From Rahnella sikkimica (GTDB taxonomy: Bacteria; Pseudomonadota; Gammaproteobacteria; Enterobacterales; Enterobacteriaceae), in assembly GCF_002951615.1 (NCBI RefSeq), contig NZ_CP019063.1:62001-126000 (forward strand): a stretch of 64,000 bases of DNA. The letters are read 5' to 3'. Below are positions 35,589 to 46,245 of the stretch, one piece after another. Each line of letters starts with the position of its first letter. Within the stretch, counting starts at the first letter, position 1. The position numbers and the translations under genes are program-made. The notes under the pieces are model-generated. The model did no database searches and was not told the DNA's origin. It saw only the letters and a program-made list of their open reading frames with translations.

Positions 35589-38500
35589 CTATTCATAATT
35601 TTGAAACCTAAACCAGCGTTGAATTTTATCAACGGTTTTTCTGATTGTTGATTTATTAGCATCAATTACAGCTTGTTGTTTCGATGTGGGTACAGGAGAA
35701 CCTTTAATTGGTTTCCCTGCTTGCCCTATTTTTGTTTCAGGCCCCCCCCCTTAACATGCAGATGTGCAGGTCCATGATCACCACTTCGGGTATAGTGAAC
35801 AATTGTTATATCCCCCTGCTGAGCTACAACCTTAGGTGGTAAATTAGGCTCAGTAAAACTACCATTTCCTTTCGCTGACCCGCAACTCAGCCCCCAAGGA
35901 TCCACCCACCCCAAGGCATTCGGGGCATACTGGTTTAAATTCAATCCACCCAGCAAACCAATCGGATCTTGTTGGGTAAATCGTCCGTTATCGGGGTCGT
36001 AATAACGGTATAAATTGTAATGTAACCCCGTTTCTCTGTCGAGATATTGACCCTGCATCCTCAGGTTTTGCGGGCCGCCGGTTGCGATTTCTCGTGGGTG
36101 TGTTTCGCCTTTGATTTTGCCCCAACTGTCTGGCTCGCCGCGCCAGCACTCCTTTCCTTCGCTGTCGGTCATCGCCTCTGGCTGGCCGTTGACCTGATTG
36201 TGGAAATAATAAATTTTACTTTCAACGCCCGTGCCGTCGATTCTGGCGAGCGGGGCATAACTGTTCTGATCGCTGTAGGCGTAAACCTGCGTGCGGCTCC
36301 CGCTGAACTCGGCCAGCAGGCGCGGGCCTTCCCATAAAAATTGGATGTCTGCGGGCTGGTACTTCTCAGGCTCAAAGCTGACGAGATCCATCCGCTGGTA
36401 GCGTACGCGCTTGCTGATGCGTCTGCCGAGCGGGTCGTAGCTGAAATTCACCACGCATTCAGGCCGCGTGTGGCTGAACGGCTGATGCAACACCTCAATC
36501 AGCTGATGGTCACTGTTATAGCGGTACTTCCAGCGTTCACCGTGGGTGGTTTTCTCCGTCGTTCTGCCGTAAATATCGTACCGATAATCGCATTCGTTAT
36601 GCTGCATAACGAGGTTATGCGGCCACAGTCCGACATTTATCGTTGTATCCAGCGGATTGGATGCCGGGTCATACCGGTAGTACTGCGGTGATGGGGCCGG
36701 GCCTTCGCGACCGATCAGATGGTCGGCGGCATCATAGGTGTAGCGTCGGGCACGAAAATGCGTCGTGCTCTGATGTACCAGAGTCAGGTTATCCCTTAGG
36801 TCGTAATGCCAGCTCTCTTTCGACTGCGCCAGAGCGGAATGAGGCGTCCGGCCAGTCCAGCGTTCACTGACCCGCCCATGACGGTCATAACGCCGCCCGG
36901 TTTGCAGAACGCCCTGAGTCCGGCCTGTTTCACGGTGCAGCGCATCACGGCTGAATTCAGTGATCAGCTGTGAATCCAGCATCACCTGCAGGGCATGTCC
37001 GCTGCCGTAATAGAGCGTTTTCAGCGAACGACCATCCGGTAATGTTACCGCGCTGCGGTTACCCAGCGCGTCATACCGGTAGTTAACGTCTCCGTTGCGC
37101 CCCCGTTCAGACAACAACTGACCTGCGGGATCGTAGGCCAGCAAGAGGCGTTCAGGTTCTCCGCCGTCTTTTGGGGCGAAAAGGGCGTCGGTCAGTTGCC
37201 CGAGACGGTCGTACTGATACTGCGTGATGCCGTCCGGCGTTTGCCGGGTGACAATTTGCCCGAGCAGATTGCGTGTGAAATGGTGGGGCAGCGCCTGATC
37301 GGTGCTAGCGGCAAACGTTCTGTTACTGCTCCGGTCACAGAGGTCATATCCATAGCGGGTGACCACGCCGTCGAGGCCGCGCTCTTCGGTCAGTCTGTCG
37401 TTTTCACCCCAGCTGAAACCGTAGGCTTCTCCGTTTTCATTCATCAGCCGGATCAGCCGTCCGCGCGGATCGTAAGTACGGGAGACTGTTCCACCCAGTG
37501 CATCGCGACTGAAACTCAGCTGACCGGTGACCCGGTCATAGCCATACTCGCGCAATGTTCCGTCAGCGGCTTTCAGCCCGACAAGCTGGCCTTTTTCATC
37601 CCAAAGCGCGTGTTCCGTCCGTTCCTCTGCCGACGTCACCCGCAATATCCGCCCGGCAGCATCGTACGCGTAATGCCGTGATTCCCCGGTGGCATCTGTC
37701 ACAGAGACCTGCCGGTAATGCTCATCGTAGGTATAAAGCGTGGTATGTCCCGAGCAATCCTGCGCCTGCGTCAACTGACCGCGTTCATTCCATAAAAAAC
37801 GGCTGATGCCGTCCAGCGGATTGATATAAGCCGTCACCTGACCAAATTCATCACGTTCATAACGGCTGATGTGCCCGAGTTCGTCTTCTTCCGCAATGAC
37901 ACCGTGGCAGGCGTCATATTGCAGGCTGTATACGCCATCCTGCGGGTTGATGAACTGACGGGGATTTGACTGCTGCTCAAGCCAAATCGTGTGAGATATG
38001 CCACCCGCCGGGTCGATCTCTTTGACGAGGTTGCCGGAGGCATCGTAGAGAAATTGCTGCGTTGCACCGTCCGGCGCGACGGTTTGGGTGAGTTGCTGAT
38101 TTTCATCCCACGCGTAACACCACGCGTTACCCGCTTCATCAATAAAACGCTCCACAAGATATTCTGCGTTCCAGTGGTGCTCGCGGGTCATGCCGTCAGA
38201 CTCCTCAACCCGTGTGATCCGCTGAGTCATGTCGTAACTGATCGTGCTGCGTCTTCCCGCACTGGTGACATGTGAAATAACCCGCCAGTCGTCTTCAAAA
38301 AGCTGCCAGCGGTATTCGCTGCGCAAACCTGATGGCAAAATATGCCACGCCATCAGCCTTTCGGCGGTGTAATCAAACTCACGAAGCACCACGTCAGCGG
38401 CGTCCGTCACTTTTGCCAGCTGGCCGGTCAGCCCGTAACCATAAGTCATCAGCGTGCGGGGATTATCGCGGCTGGTGTCAGTGATCTGTGTGACACGCTG

Positions 38501-39889
38501 TGGGTGTGACGCAATCTGATAATGCAGGCTGACGCTGAGGCTATTTTCTGTGTCTTTGATCTCAGCGAGTTTTCCCTGTGCGTCATAATGCAACAACAGA
38601 CCGTTGCCGTATTCATCGCACAATGACGTCAGCTGCAGATTTCCGGCTGATTGAGGGTCAGGCAGATACATACGCCAGACGCTGCCGTCAAGATCGGCAA
38701 CCAGAATCTGCCCCTCATCCCCGGCGGCCACCAGCAGGCCAGAGTCGGGATAAATTTTACGTTCACCGGCTGCCAGCGAGGCAAAGCGTAATTCACGCCC
38801 GCTTTCGTCATGAAAACAGGTCATTTCGCCTTCAAGGGTAATGCGCGTCTCAAAAGAGGTTCGCCATCCGGTGCCAAACATTCCGGCGGCGGTGTTGCAG
38901 CTGCTGTAAATACGTTGCCAGCGAAGAGGGAAACGTGCCGGTAAAACAAAATCCAGATCTTCTTCACCCGCCAGCACTTTTGCGCCTGTCGCCGCATGCA
39001 CGGGCATAAAGGCCGATTGCATCGAAGCCGCCAGTTTACTGCTCAACATACCTGCGCCCATCATCAAAAGCAGACACGGTAGTCTTCTGAACATTTTCGA
39101 GGGGCTGCCCATCGCCAACATGCTCACCGCCACCAACAAATCGAGCCCCGGCACTTTTCCACTGGAAATAGGGCGCACGACAACCGCCGCGCCGCCGATG
39201 GTGACATTAGGCGATGCTGACGTTGAAACGGTGCCACCGCAGGTGGTGCGGTCGTTACCCCGCACGGCGGGCAAATCATTAATGGAGACGGTAGAAGAAC
39301 CTTCCGCAAGATATTGCGGAGGAGCAGGAGGATGTTTTTCGCACAGGACGATATCCTGATTGGATGGTGCAACCGGCCCCGGAGGCAGCGCAACGGTCGG
39401 GCTCATCAGCTCCACCCCGATGGCCTTAATGCCATTGAGCAGCATGGCGACGTAATCCCGTTCGCCTTCAGGTTCTGGCGGTAATCCGGCCTGTTCGGTG
39501 GTGCTGAGCAAACGTCCGGCTGCACGCGCGGCTGGAATGTCATTGGTCAATACATCAGGCGCACCGGTGGTGATAACGCCCGCAGGTGATGGCGGGAACA
39601 TCATGTTCGCCAGCCCCTCACTCTCGCTGATGACCTCATCCATCATCCCCGTGGCCTCAAGAACGAAACCAGCAATCAGCCCGGACCCCAGACAAGTTCC
39701 GGCAGCAGCGAGCGCGGTAGCCGCTAAGCTACCCACAGCTACAATCGGGGCAGCAACATAGGCAACACCCGCTACGATGGTCCCGGCGGCGACCAGCACT
39801 ATCCCCTGAATCGCAACCGCAGCAATATCGGCCATTACGCTGGTATGAATAATGGCATCACCCAGACGGGCAGCATGTTCATCAGCCAT
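35589..39889 (-). CDS. PAAR-Rhs T6SS effector with C-terminal toxin tip, frameshifted in a nine-C/G run
   Basis: About 1433 residues when repaired. Order: a short pre-PAAR N terminus (MADEHAARLGDAIIHTSVMA), hydrophobic helices, a PAAR domain, many YD/Rhs repeats forming a toxin cage, then the self-cleavage motif DPWGL near residue 1330 and a ~99-residue tip. The uncorrected frame ends early at 35726 with HVKGGGLKQK. Nine G (minus strand, 35742-35750) are present; ten give HVKGGGPETKIGQ, then GKPIKGSPV, and a stop at 35589 next to the immunity gene. I chose ATG 39889 over 39934 because the family opens MADEHAARLGD. It is loaded through EagR on VgrG. The tip contains GDHGPAHLHV; its activity is unknown. 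Confidence 0.85.
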
Positions 39890-39903
39890 GATGTGCTCCC
39901 CGG

Positions 39904-40341
39904 TCAGGATTGAGTCAGACACAATGACTGGCAAAGTTTTTGCCAGTAAAGGTTCTGCTCATCAGTGAAAGGTTGTAGTGCTGTGCAGGTAAAAATCAGC
40001 ATGTCCCGCCGCTCAGCGCGATAAATGGCCAGTTGGCGCTGATAATGGCGATGAGATCCCCGCCTGAAGTGGCAATCTTTTTCCAGCGCGTGCAGACCGG
40101 GTGACATAGGCAGAAGGCGGGGGAGACGCGGCTCTGAGTGCAGAACTTCCACGCTACCGAGCAGGAGTGACCACTGATAATCCAGTTCTTCTTCAAAAGT
40201 CCGTTCTGTGGGGATAACGCCCCGACTGACAATCAGAGAAGAATTATCCTGAGTATTCCGGAAAATATTGAGGCTGCAGTCCAGCCAGTTGTTGCCGTCA
40301 GGCAGCGGGAAGGTGCATTCGTCCGTGCGGTAGAGATTCAT
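39904..40341 (-). CDS. EagR-type (DUF1795/DcrB-like) effector chaperone
   Basis: A 145-residue DUF1795 protein (MNLYRTDECTFPLPDGNNWL). EagR chaperones bind the N-terminal transmembrane segments of PAAR-Rhs effectors and load them onto VgrG. It lies between vgrG (4-base overlap or near) and rhs (14 bp), the usual order. ATG 40341 is preferred to the GTG at 40347. It is translationally close to the vgrG stop. Confidence 0.88.
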   Translation of the reverse strand: MNLYRTDECTFPLPDGNNWLDCSLNIFRNTQDNSSLIVSRGVIPTERTFEEELDYQWSLLLGSVEVLHSEPRLPRLLPMSPGLHALEKDCHFRRGSHRHYQRQLAIYRAERRDMLIFTCTALQPFTDEQNLYWQKLCQSLCLTQS

Positions 40342-40343
40342 GA

Positions 40344-42343
40344 TCACTCACTTTCCTTGTTGAAAATTCCATCGATGCTGTTTTGAATGGATTCTTTGTA
40401 GCTTTCACCCGGCGCACTTGCCGGGGAGCCCGGAGAGGACGGGTTCAGACCCAGCACGCCGCCGAGGGTATTAATAACGCCGTTGCCTTCAATGGTGACA
40501 TTCAGGCTTTTACCTTTGAGGTTGATGGCTCCGCTGGCATGTAACTCCAGCGCACTTTCGCCACATTCAAGGCGGATAAGTTCCCCGGATCCTATCGTGA
40601 CGATCTTGACGGCGAGACTGGTGTGCGTTCCTCCCGTTAACTGAGCGACATCCCCTTGCACAGCGGCTGACTGCCCGACTTTCACCGTCGAGCCTTGAAA
40701 TCCTTCTATGGCGTTTGTTTCATTACCCGTAACAATTTTTGTGCGATAGCCCTTAATGGTGTTGATTTCATTACCTTTGATGGTTTTTACCCGATGCCGG
40801 TCTACCGTGAGCGCCTGATCGTTCAGCACTTTGGTCTTCATGTCCTTCTGCGCCTGCATCGACAACAATTGATTGCCGGTCGCATCTTCGAACATCAGCT
40901 CGTTATAGCCGTCGCCTTTGTAAGTTTGCGAACGGATCGCCATCTGGGTTTTAGTGCCGGGCAGGCCGCCGGGTGCGCGGTTTGTGGCGTGATAGGTGCG
41001 TCCGGTGATGATCGGCTGGTCGGGGTCGCCGTTAAGAAAATCGACGATCACTTCCTGTCCGACACGCGGCACCGCGATGTTGCCAAAACCGGTGCCCGCC
41101 CATGCCTGCGATACGCGGATCCAGCATGAGCTGTAGTTGTCGGCTTTGTTATAACGGTCCCAGGCAAACTTCACCCGCACGCGACCGTGTTCGTCACAAA
41201 AGATCTCTTCGCCCGGAGGCCCGGTGACAATCGCGGTCTGCGGGCCGTCAACGCGCGGTTTCGGGTGCGGCATCGACCGCCAGGTTTGGGTAGACGGGAT
41301 CACTTCAAATTCGTTAACCAGCGTCGTTCCCTGACCTTCGTTGCCGATCCACGCCTGCGGCTGATCGCCGCTCATCTCGCTTGAGACGACCTGCCAGTTC
41401 ACGTTCAGATCTTCACGTGGATGGTTTGTTAACGCAAAGCAGACACCCGGAGAGAGTTCGGGGGTATTACTCCTGCCGGCCACGACATCGGCGTTATTGC
41501 GCCAGCCTTCTATCTGATATTTGGCGAAGTCCGCGCCGTGTTGTTCATCTTTAAAACGCCCCGGATAGTCGAAAATCTTGTACAGGTCATGCTGATATTT
41601 CATTTTTGACGGTTGCTCCTGATACTGCGCCTGCCAGTTGGGAGCGGTGAAGGTGTAATCCTGAGTGACAACTTCGGAAGGCCGGATCCGCACGCTGCGA
41701 CGGAAGTTGTTGATACAGTAAGTGTCGGCTTCGGAGGCAGTATTTGGGTTGTAAGGCAGGGAGCCGATGCCGGTTAATGCAGAGCAGTTATCTGCAAACG
41801 TCAGCTTCTGGTCGCTGGCTTCCAGATACTCCTGTTCATAAAAGAAGATCCCTTCTTCAGCAGATAAGCGGGAAATATAGTCGTAATCCGTTTCCATAAA
41901 CTGCACGCAAAACTCGCGTACACCGTGGGGGCTCGAAACAGGGTGTCGTATTTAACCACTTCCATTTCACTCAGCAGCGGCTGGAAAATACTGCGGATAT
42001 CGAGGTTCTGAAAACTGCGGCAGTTCGTTCTCAGGGAACTGCGCCAGAAATTAGGCCGGATGGTCATCCTGTAGAGTGTCTGATGTTTGCCGCTATCACC
42101 TTGCTCACAAAACGTCACGATGCCGCGGACCCGCCGTTTAATCTCTTCCCCTTGCCAGATAGTCAGTGTCGCGTTTTCGTCCAGTACCTTTTCGAACCCA
42201 ACCGCCGGGTCACTGCTGGCTAAAGTAAGATTCAACGTAAACAGTTCGGAGTAACGTTGTGAAAGGTGAAAATTCACGACGGCGAAGGTGTCTTTTGCCG
42301 TGCTGCCTGCGGTGAAAGTGAAGCGCGTTCCATTAATCGCCAT
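40344..42343 (-). pseudogene. vgrG: T6SS spike protein VgrG, interrupted by a one-base frameshift
   Basis: A 666-residue VgrG when repaired. The N-terminal half (MAINGTRFTFTAGSTAKDTF to VVKYDTLFRAP) and the rest (from FMETDYDYISRLSAEEGIFF) lie in different frames. Five G on the plus strand (41927-41931) encode the break; six would give RAPHGVREFCVQFMETDYD, the family sequence. The gp27-like, OB-fold and beta-helix regions (WIRVSQAWAGTGFG; repeated KTIKGNEIN...) are otherwise complete. AAGGA lies upstream of ATG 42343. It carries the PAAR-Rhs effector. Sequencing error is more likely than a true null. Confidence 0.9.
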
Positions 42344-42710
42344 ATTGCTATTCCTTTATCATTCGGGGTCATTCATTAATCAGAAAGTAATTTTTGAGAC
42401 AATGCATCACTGAAATAAATACAATAAATTCAAATAGATAAATTCAATCAGGACAAAGAAACTAAACTGACTTTGAAGGTTTATCCATGACTTGGCTCAC
42501 ACAAATCAGCAGGGACAAAATGTCAGTGATCTATTTTTCCGCGTTGTTAAACCGGGAATTTGCAGAATGAGAAAGCAAGAAGCAGGAGGGCAGAAGTCAG
42601 GGGGTTAGCTACACTGAGGAACGAAAATTAAGAAGAAATACGGGCGGGAAGCGCCGCTCACGAATATTGTGGCAAACAATACAGTCCCCCCTATTTAAAA
42701 GGAGAAGTGA
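42344..42710. other. 367-bp divergent intergenic region, vgrG / EamA gene
   Basis: AT-rich for the first 150 bases, presumably the vgrG promoter. I saw no clear operator, terminator or small ORF. A good ribosome site (AAGGAGA) precedes the EamA gene at the right edge. Confidence 0.5.
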
Positions 42711-43622
42711 ATGAAAAGTGGCGATTATTGCCGTTTGTTGTTGCTGGCGGCTATCTGGGGTGGGAGCTTTTTATTTATGCGGGTGGCGTCTCCGGCGTTC
42801 GGGGCGATCAATACCGCGTTTTTACGGGTGCTGTTTGGGTTTGTCGGGCTGGTGGTGATTCTGGTCGTGCTGCGCACACCACGGGAGTATCAGGGGAAAT
42901 TTCGCAGTGCGTTAATGCTCGGCGTGATCAACTCCGGGCTGCCGTTTCTGATGTATTGCCTTGCCGCGCGCTGGCTGCCCGCCGGGTATTCGGCCATTCT
43001 CAATGCCACGACGCCGCTGATGGGTGTGGTCGTGGGCGGGCTGTTTTTCCATGAAAGCGTGACGCTCAAAAAGGCGCTCGGTGTGTTGCTGGGGCTATTC
43101 GGCATTACGCTGCTCACCGCGACTGGCGCGGCGCAATCCGTGTCGTCGTTGCTGGCGGGCGTGGTGGCCTGTCTGGTGGCGACCAGCTGTTATGCAGTGG
43201 CCGGGTTCCTGACGCGTCGCTGGATTTCCGAGCGCGGCGGGTTGGATCCGAAACTGGTAGCCACCGGCAGCCAGCTGGGCGCGACGCTGTTCCTGCTGCC
43301 GTTCTTTCTGTACACCTCCGCGACCGGAGCGCAGGTGAGCTGGGCGCAGCCGGTGGTCTGGCTGTGTGTGCTGGCGGTCGGTTTCATTTGCACTGCCTGG
43401 GCGTATATTTTGTATTTTCGCCTGATTGCCGATATCGGCCCGCTGCGCAGTATGACCGTGACGTTTCTGATCCCGCCGTTTGGTATTTTGTGGGGCTATC
43501 TGTTGCTCAACGAAACGCTGTCGGAAGGGTTCTTTGCGGGCGGCGTGCTGATTTGTCTGGCGGTGTGGCTGGTGCTCAGTCCGGGGAAGAAGGTGGCGGA
43601 AAAGAAAATCGCCGCGTCTTAA
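42711..43622 (+). CDS. EamA/DMT-family transporter
   Basis: A 303-residue inner-membrane protein with about ten helices and two EamA repeats (LLLAAIWGGSFLFMRVAS; FLIPPFGILWGYLLLNETLS). Strong AAGGAGA ribosome site. Substrate unknown; it is not closely similar to the EamA-like gene at 3.9 kb. It stands alone, with a convergent neighbour 27 bp downstream. Confidence 0.87.
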   Translation: MKSGDYCRLLLLAAIWGGSFLFMRVASPAFGAINTAFLRVLFGFVGLVVILVVLRTPREYQGKFRSALMLGVINSGLPFLMYCLAARWLPAGYSAILNATTPLMGVVVGGLFFHESVTLKKALGVLLGLFGITLLTATGAAQSVSSLLAGVVACLVATSCYAVAGFLTRRWISERGGLDPKLVATGSQLGATLFLLPFFLYTSATGAQVSWAQPVVWLCVLAVGFICTAWAYILYFRLIADIGPLRSMTVTFLIPPFGILWGYLLLNETLSEGFFAGGVLICLAVWLVLSPGKKVAEKKIAAS

Positions 43623-43649
43623 ACTCACAAGTTCAGACACGGCGCAAAA

Positions 43650-44897
43650 TTACCCGAGATACTCGATGATGGACAAGCCACCGTTGTAGTCGGTGCTGTA
43701 GATGATGCCCTGCGCATCGACAAACACGTCACAGGACTGAATCACCTGCGGCCTGCCGGGACGGGTATCCATCATTTTGGCCGGTGCTGCCGGCACCAGC
43801 GCACCGGTTTCTTTCGGCTGATACGGATTGCTGATGTCATACGCGCGCACACCGGCATTCTGGTAAGTGGCGAAAATCAGCGTCGAACTGATAAAACTGC
43901 CCGGCCGGTTTTCATGCAGGTTGTGCGGGCCGAAATGCGCGCCTTTGCTGACATAATCCCGTTCTTCCGGCTGCGGGAATGTCGAAATACTCACCGGACT
44001 GGACGGCTCGCGCACGTCGAATACCCAAATCAGCTTCTCGCCGTCTTCCTGATTATCCAGCACCGCTTCATCGAGCACGATCAGCAAATCCCTGTCCGGC
44101 AAAGGCAGCGCGGTGTGCGTACCGCCACCAAATGGCGGACTCCAGTTACGGTGCGAAATCAGCTGCGGCGCGGTCCGGTCTTTGATGTCGAGCAGCGTCA
44201 GGCCGCCGTCGCGCCAGCTGGCATACGCCGTATCCCCGCTGATGATCGCGTGATGCAGCGCGTAGCGTTTACCTTCCGGCCAGCTTTGCGTTTCGCCACC
44301 TGCGGTATGCATACCCGGCAGCCACCATCGCCCGGCGACCTGCGGATGACGCGGGTCAGCCAGATCGATGGTCAGGAAGATGTAATCGCTGTAGCCATCG
44401 AGCAGTGCCGACACGTAAGCCCAGCGTCCGCCGACATACCAGATGCGGTGAACGCCGATGCCTTCCAGCCCGAGAAAGCCAATCTCTTTTGGCTGTTCGG
44501 GCGTCGAAATATCAAAAATCCGCACACCGGCGCTCCAGCCACGCTGTTGCGTACCTTTGACCGTCTCGCTGACGGAACGGGTGTAATACACTTTTTCATC
44601 GGCGAAACGCACATCGGCAAACAAATCGCGCGCGTTAATCACCAGCAGCAAATCGTCGTGCGCCTGTAAATGCACGTTCCAGGTGCCCGGCGGTGCCGCC
44701 ACAAAACCGGCAGGGCGCGGATTTTTCGGGTCGCGCACATCCACGATGGAAAAGCCCTGCGACACCATGTGGCCGATATAGGCATAGCCACGGTGAACCA
44801 TTACCTGCACGCCGTCAGGTTTTCCGCCCTGATCGCTGTGCCCGATCAGCCGCATGTTGCGGCTGTACTCCGGTTGCGGTAGAGAATACGTTGTCAT
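43650..44897 (-). CDS. LVIVD-repeat beta-propeller protein
   Basis: A 415-residue protein of repeated YVAxSGLxIVDVRDPxxP-type blades, for example GYAYIGHMVSQGFSIVDVRD, GVRIFDISTPEQPKEIGF and GVRAYDISNPYQPKET, the LVIVD propeller repeat. I see no signal peptide (MTTYSLPQPEYSRNM), so it is probably cytoplasmic. Conserved His-rich parts (GVHRIWYV; GPHNLHENRP; KRYALHHAI) could bind metal. The molecular function is unknown. It is divergent from hcxA, 197 bp away, which might point to a shared regulation. Confidence 0.78.
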   Translation of the reverse strand: MTTYSLPQPEYSRNMRLIGHSDQGGKPDGVQVMVHRGYAYIGHMVSQGFSIVDVRDPKNPRPAGFVAAPPGTWNVHLQAHDDLLLVINARDLFADVRFADEKVYYTRSVSETVKGTQQRGWSAGVRIFDISTPEQPKEIGFLGLEGIGVHRIWYVGGRWAYVSALLDGYSDYIFLTIDLADPRHPQVAGRWWLPGMHTAGGETQSWPEGKRYALHHAIISGDTAYASWRDGGLTLLDIKDRTAPQLISHRNWSPPFGGGTHTALPLPDRDLLIVLDEAVLDNQEDGEKLIWVFDVREPSSPVSISTFPQPEERDYVSKGAHFGPHNLHENRPGSFISSTLIFATYQNAGVRAYDISNPYQPKETGALVPAAPAKMMDTRPGRPQVIQSCDVFVDAQGIIYSTDYNGGLSIIEYLG

Positions 44898-45094
44898 GTT
44901 CCGGCCTTGTTTCTTATTTTTGGCTTCGAGGATGGCAAACCACGGGGAAAGAGTTAATGAATTGATTGTCCGAGTTTTGATGACGGGGTAAGGATTGGCA
45001 ACGAACTAAAAGGCATAAGTTAATGCCAAAGATTATTAGCCATCCGGATGTCCAGGCGTAGGATGTTAACAGCTTCTAAATTAAGGATTTCCCC

Positions 45095-46177
45095 ATGAGC
45101 GATACTGATATCCGCGTGGTTACCGGCCCCGCAAACTACTTTTCTTTCCCCGGCGCAATTGATCGTCTGGCGGAGTTTTACTCACCGGAACAACTGGATA
45201 GCGCGCTGTGGATTTACGGCGAACGTGCGCTGGCGGCGGCTCAGGATTTTCTGCCTGACGCTTTCAGCGCATCGCAGGCAAAACGCGTACTGTTCAGCGC
45301 CCATTGCAGCGAAACCGAAGTGCAGCGCATTGCGGCGATTGGCGGGGAAGATCGTCAGGTCGTGATTGGGATCGGCGGCGGCGCGGTGCTGGATACCGCA
45401 AAAGTCGTGGCCCGCCGTCTCGGATTACCGGTTGTTGCCATTCCGACCATTGCCGCGACCTGCGCCGCCTGGACGCCGCTTTCCGTGTGGTACAACGATG
45501 AAGGGCAGGCGTTGCGGTATGAAATTTTCAACGACGCCAACCATCTGGTGCTGGTAGAGCCGCGCATTATCCTGCGTGCGCCGAAAGAATACCTGCTGGC
45601 CGGGATCGGCGATACGCTGGCGAAATGGTATGAAGCGGTAGTGCTCAGCCCGCAGCCGGAAACGCTGCCGTTAACCGTGCAGCTCGGTCTGAACACGGCG
45701 CTGACGATCCGCGACGTTCTGCTTAATGAAAGCGAAGCGGCGTTGCAGGCGCAGGACGACAACCTGCTGACACAACCTTTCCTCAACGTACTGGATGCTA
45801 TTATTGCCGGTGGCGGGCTGGTCGGCGGATTAGGTGACCGGTATACCCGCATTGCCGCCGCGCACTCGGTGCATAACGGCCTGACGGCGCTGCCGCAAAC
45901 CGACACGTTCCTGCACGGCACCAAGGTGGCTTACGGCATTCTGGTGCAGAGTGCGCTGCTGAATCAGCCGCAAGTGGTGCAACAGCTCACCGCGCTGTAC
46001 CGCGTGCTGGACTTGCCGGTCAGCCTGGCGCAGTTGCAGGTGGATATTCATGATGAAGCTCAGATTTCACGTCTGATCGAACGCACCTTGCAACCGGGCG
46101 AGTCGATTCATCTGCTGCCGGGAAATATCAGTGCAGAACAGCTGCGTCTGGCGTTGGAATTTGTCGAGAATAAATAA
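45095..46177 (+). CDS. hcxA: Hydroxycarboxylate dehydrogenase A (iron-containing/GlyDH-type)
   Basis: A 360-residue oxidoreductase of the glycerol dehydrogenase branch, near-identical in plan to E. coli HcxA/YbdH (362 residues): IRVVTGPANYFSFPG, GIGGGAVLDTAKVVARRL, IPTIAATCAAWTPLSVWYND, AGIGDTLAKWYEA. HcxA reduces 2-keto acids such as 2-oxobutanoate to hydroxy acids with NADPH/NADH. Metal ligands include the Asp of GIGDTLAKW and His residues of AAAHSVHNG and FLHGTKVAYG. AAGGA lies before the ATG. A bidirectional hairpin terminator follows. Confidence 0.93.
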   Translation: MSDTDIRVVTGPANYFSFPGAIDRLAEFYSPEQLDSALWIYGERALAAAQDFLPDAFSASQAKRVLFSAHCSETEVQRIAAIGGEDRQVVIGIGGGAVLDTAKVVARRLGLPVVAIPTIAATCAAWTPLSVWYNDEGQALRYEIFNDANHLVLVEPRIILRAPKEYLLAGIGDTLAKWYEAVVLSPQPETLPLTVQLGLNTALTIRDVLLNESEAALQAQDDNLLTQPFLNVLDAIIAGGGLVGGLGDRYTRIAAAHSVHNGLTALPQTDTFLHGTKVAYGILVQSALLNQPQVVQQLTALYRVLDLPVSLAQLQVDIHDEAQISRLIERTLQPGESIHLLPGNISAEQLRLALEFVENK

Positions 46178-46212
46178 ACGCCCGGTATTTTTAATTCCCC
46201 TCAAATAACACC

Positions 46213-46235
46213 ACCCGGCATTTTGCCGGGTTTAC
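46213..46235. terminator. Bidirectional terminator between hcxA and the flavoprotein gene
   Basis: ACCCGGCA (46213-46220) and TGCCGGGT (46224-46231) form a perfect 8-bp stem with a TTT loop, followed by TTACTTTAT. Confidence 0.75.
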
Positions 46236-46245
46236 TTTATGACGG

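Noticed and set aside
35726..35760. Rhs ending in HVKGGGLKQK as the natural C terminus
   Set aside because: The break sits in a nine-base G-run and the alternative frame continues as a family-like tip up to the immunity gene.
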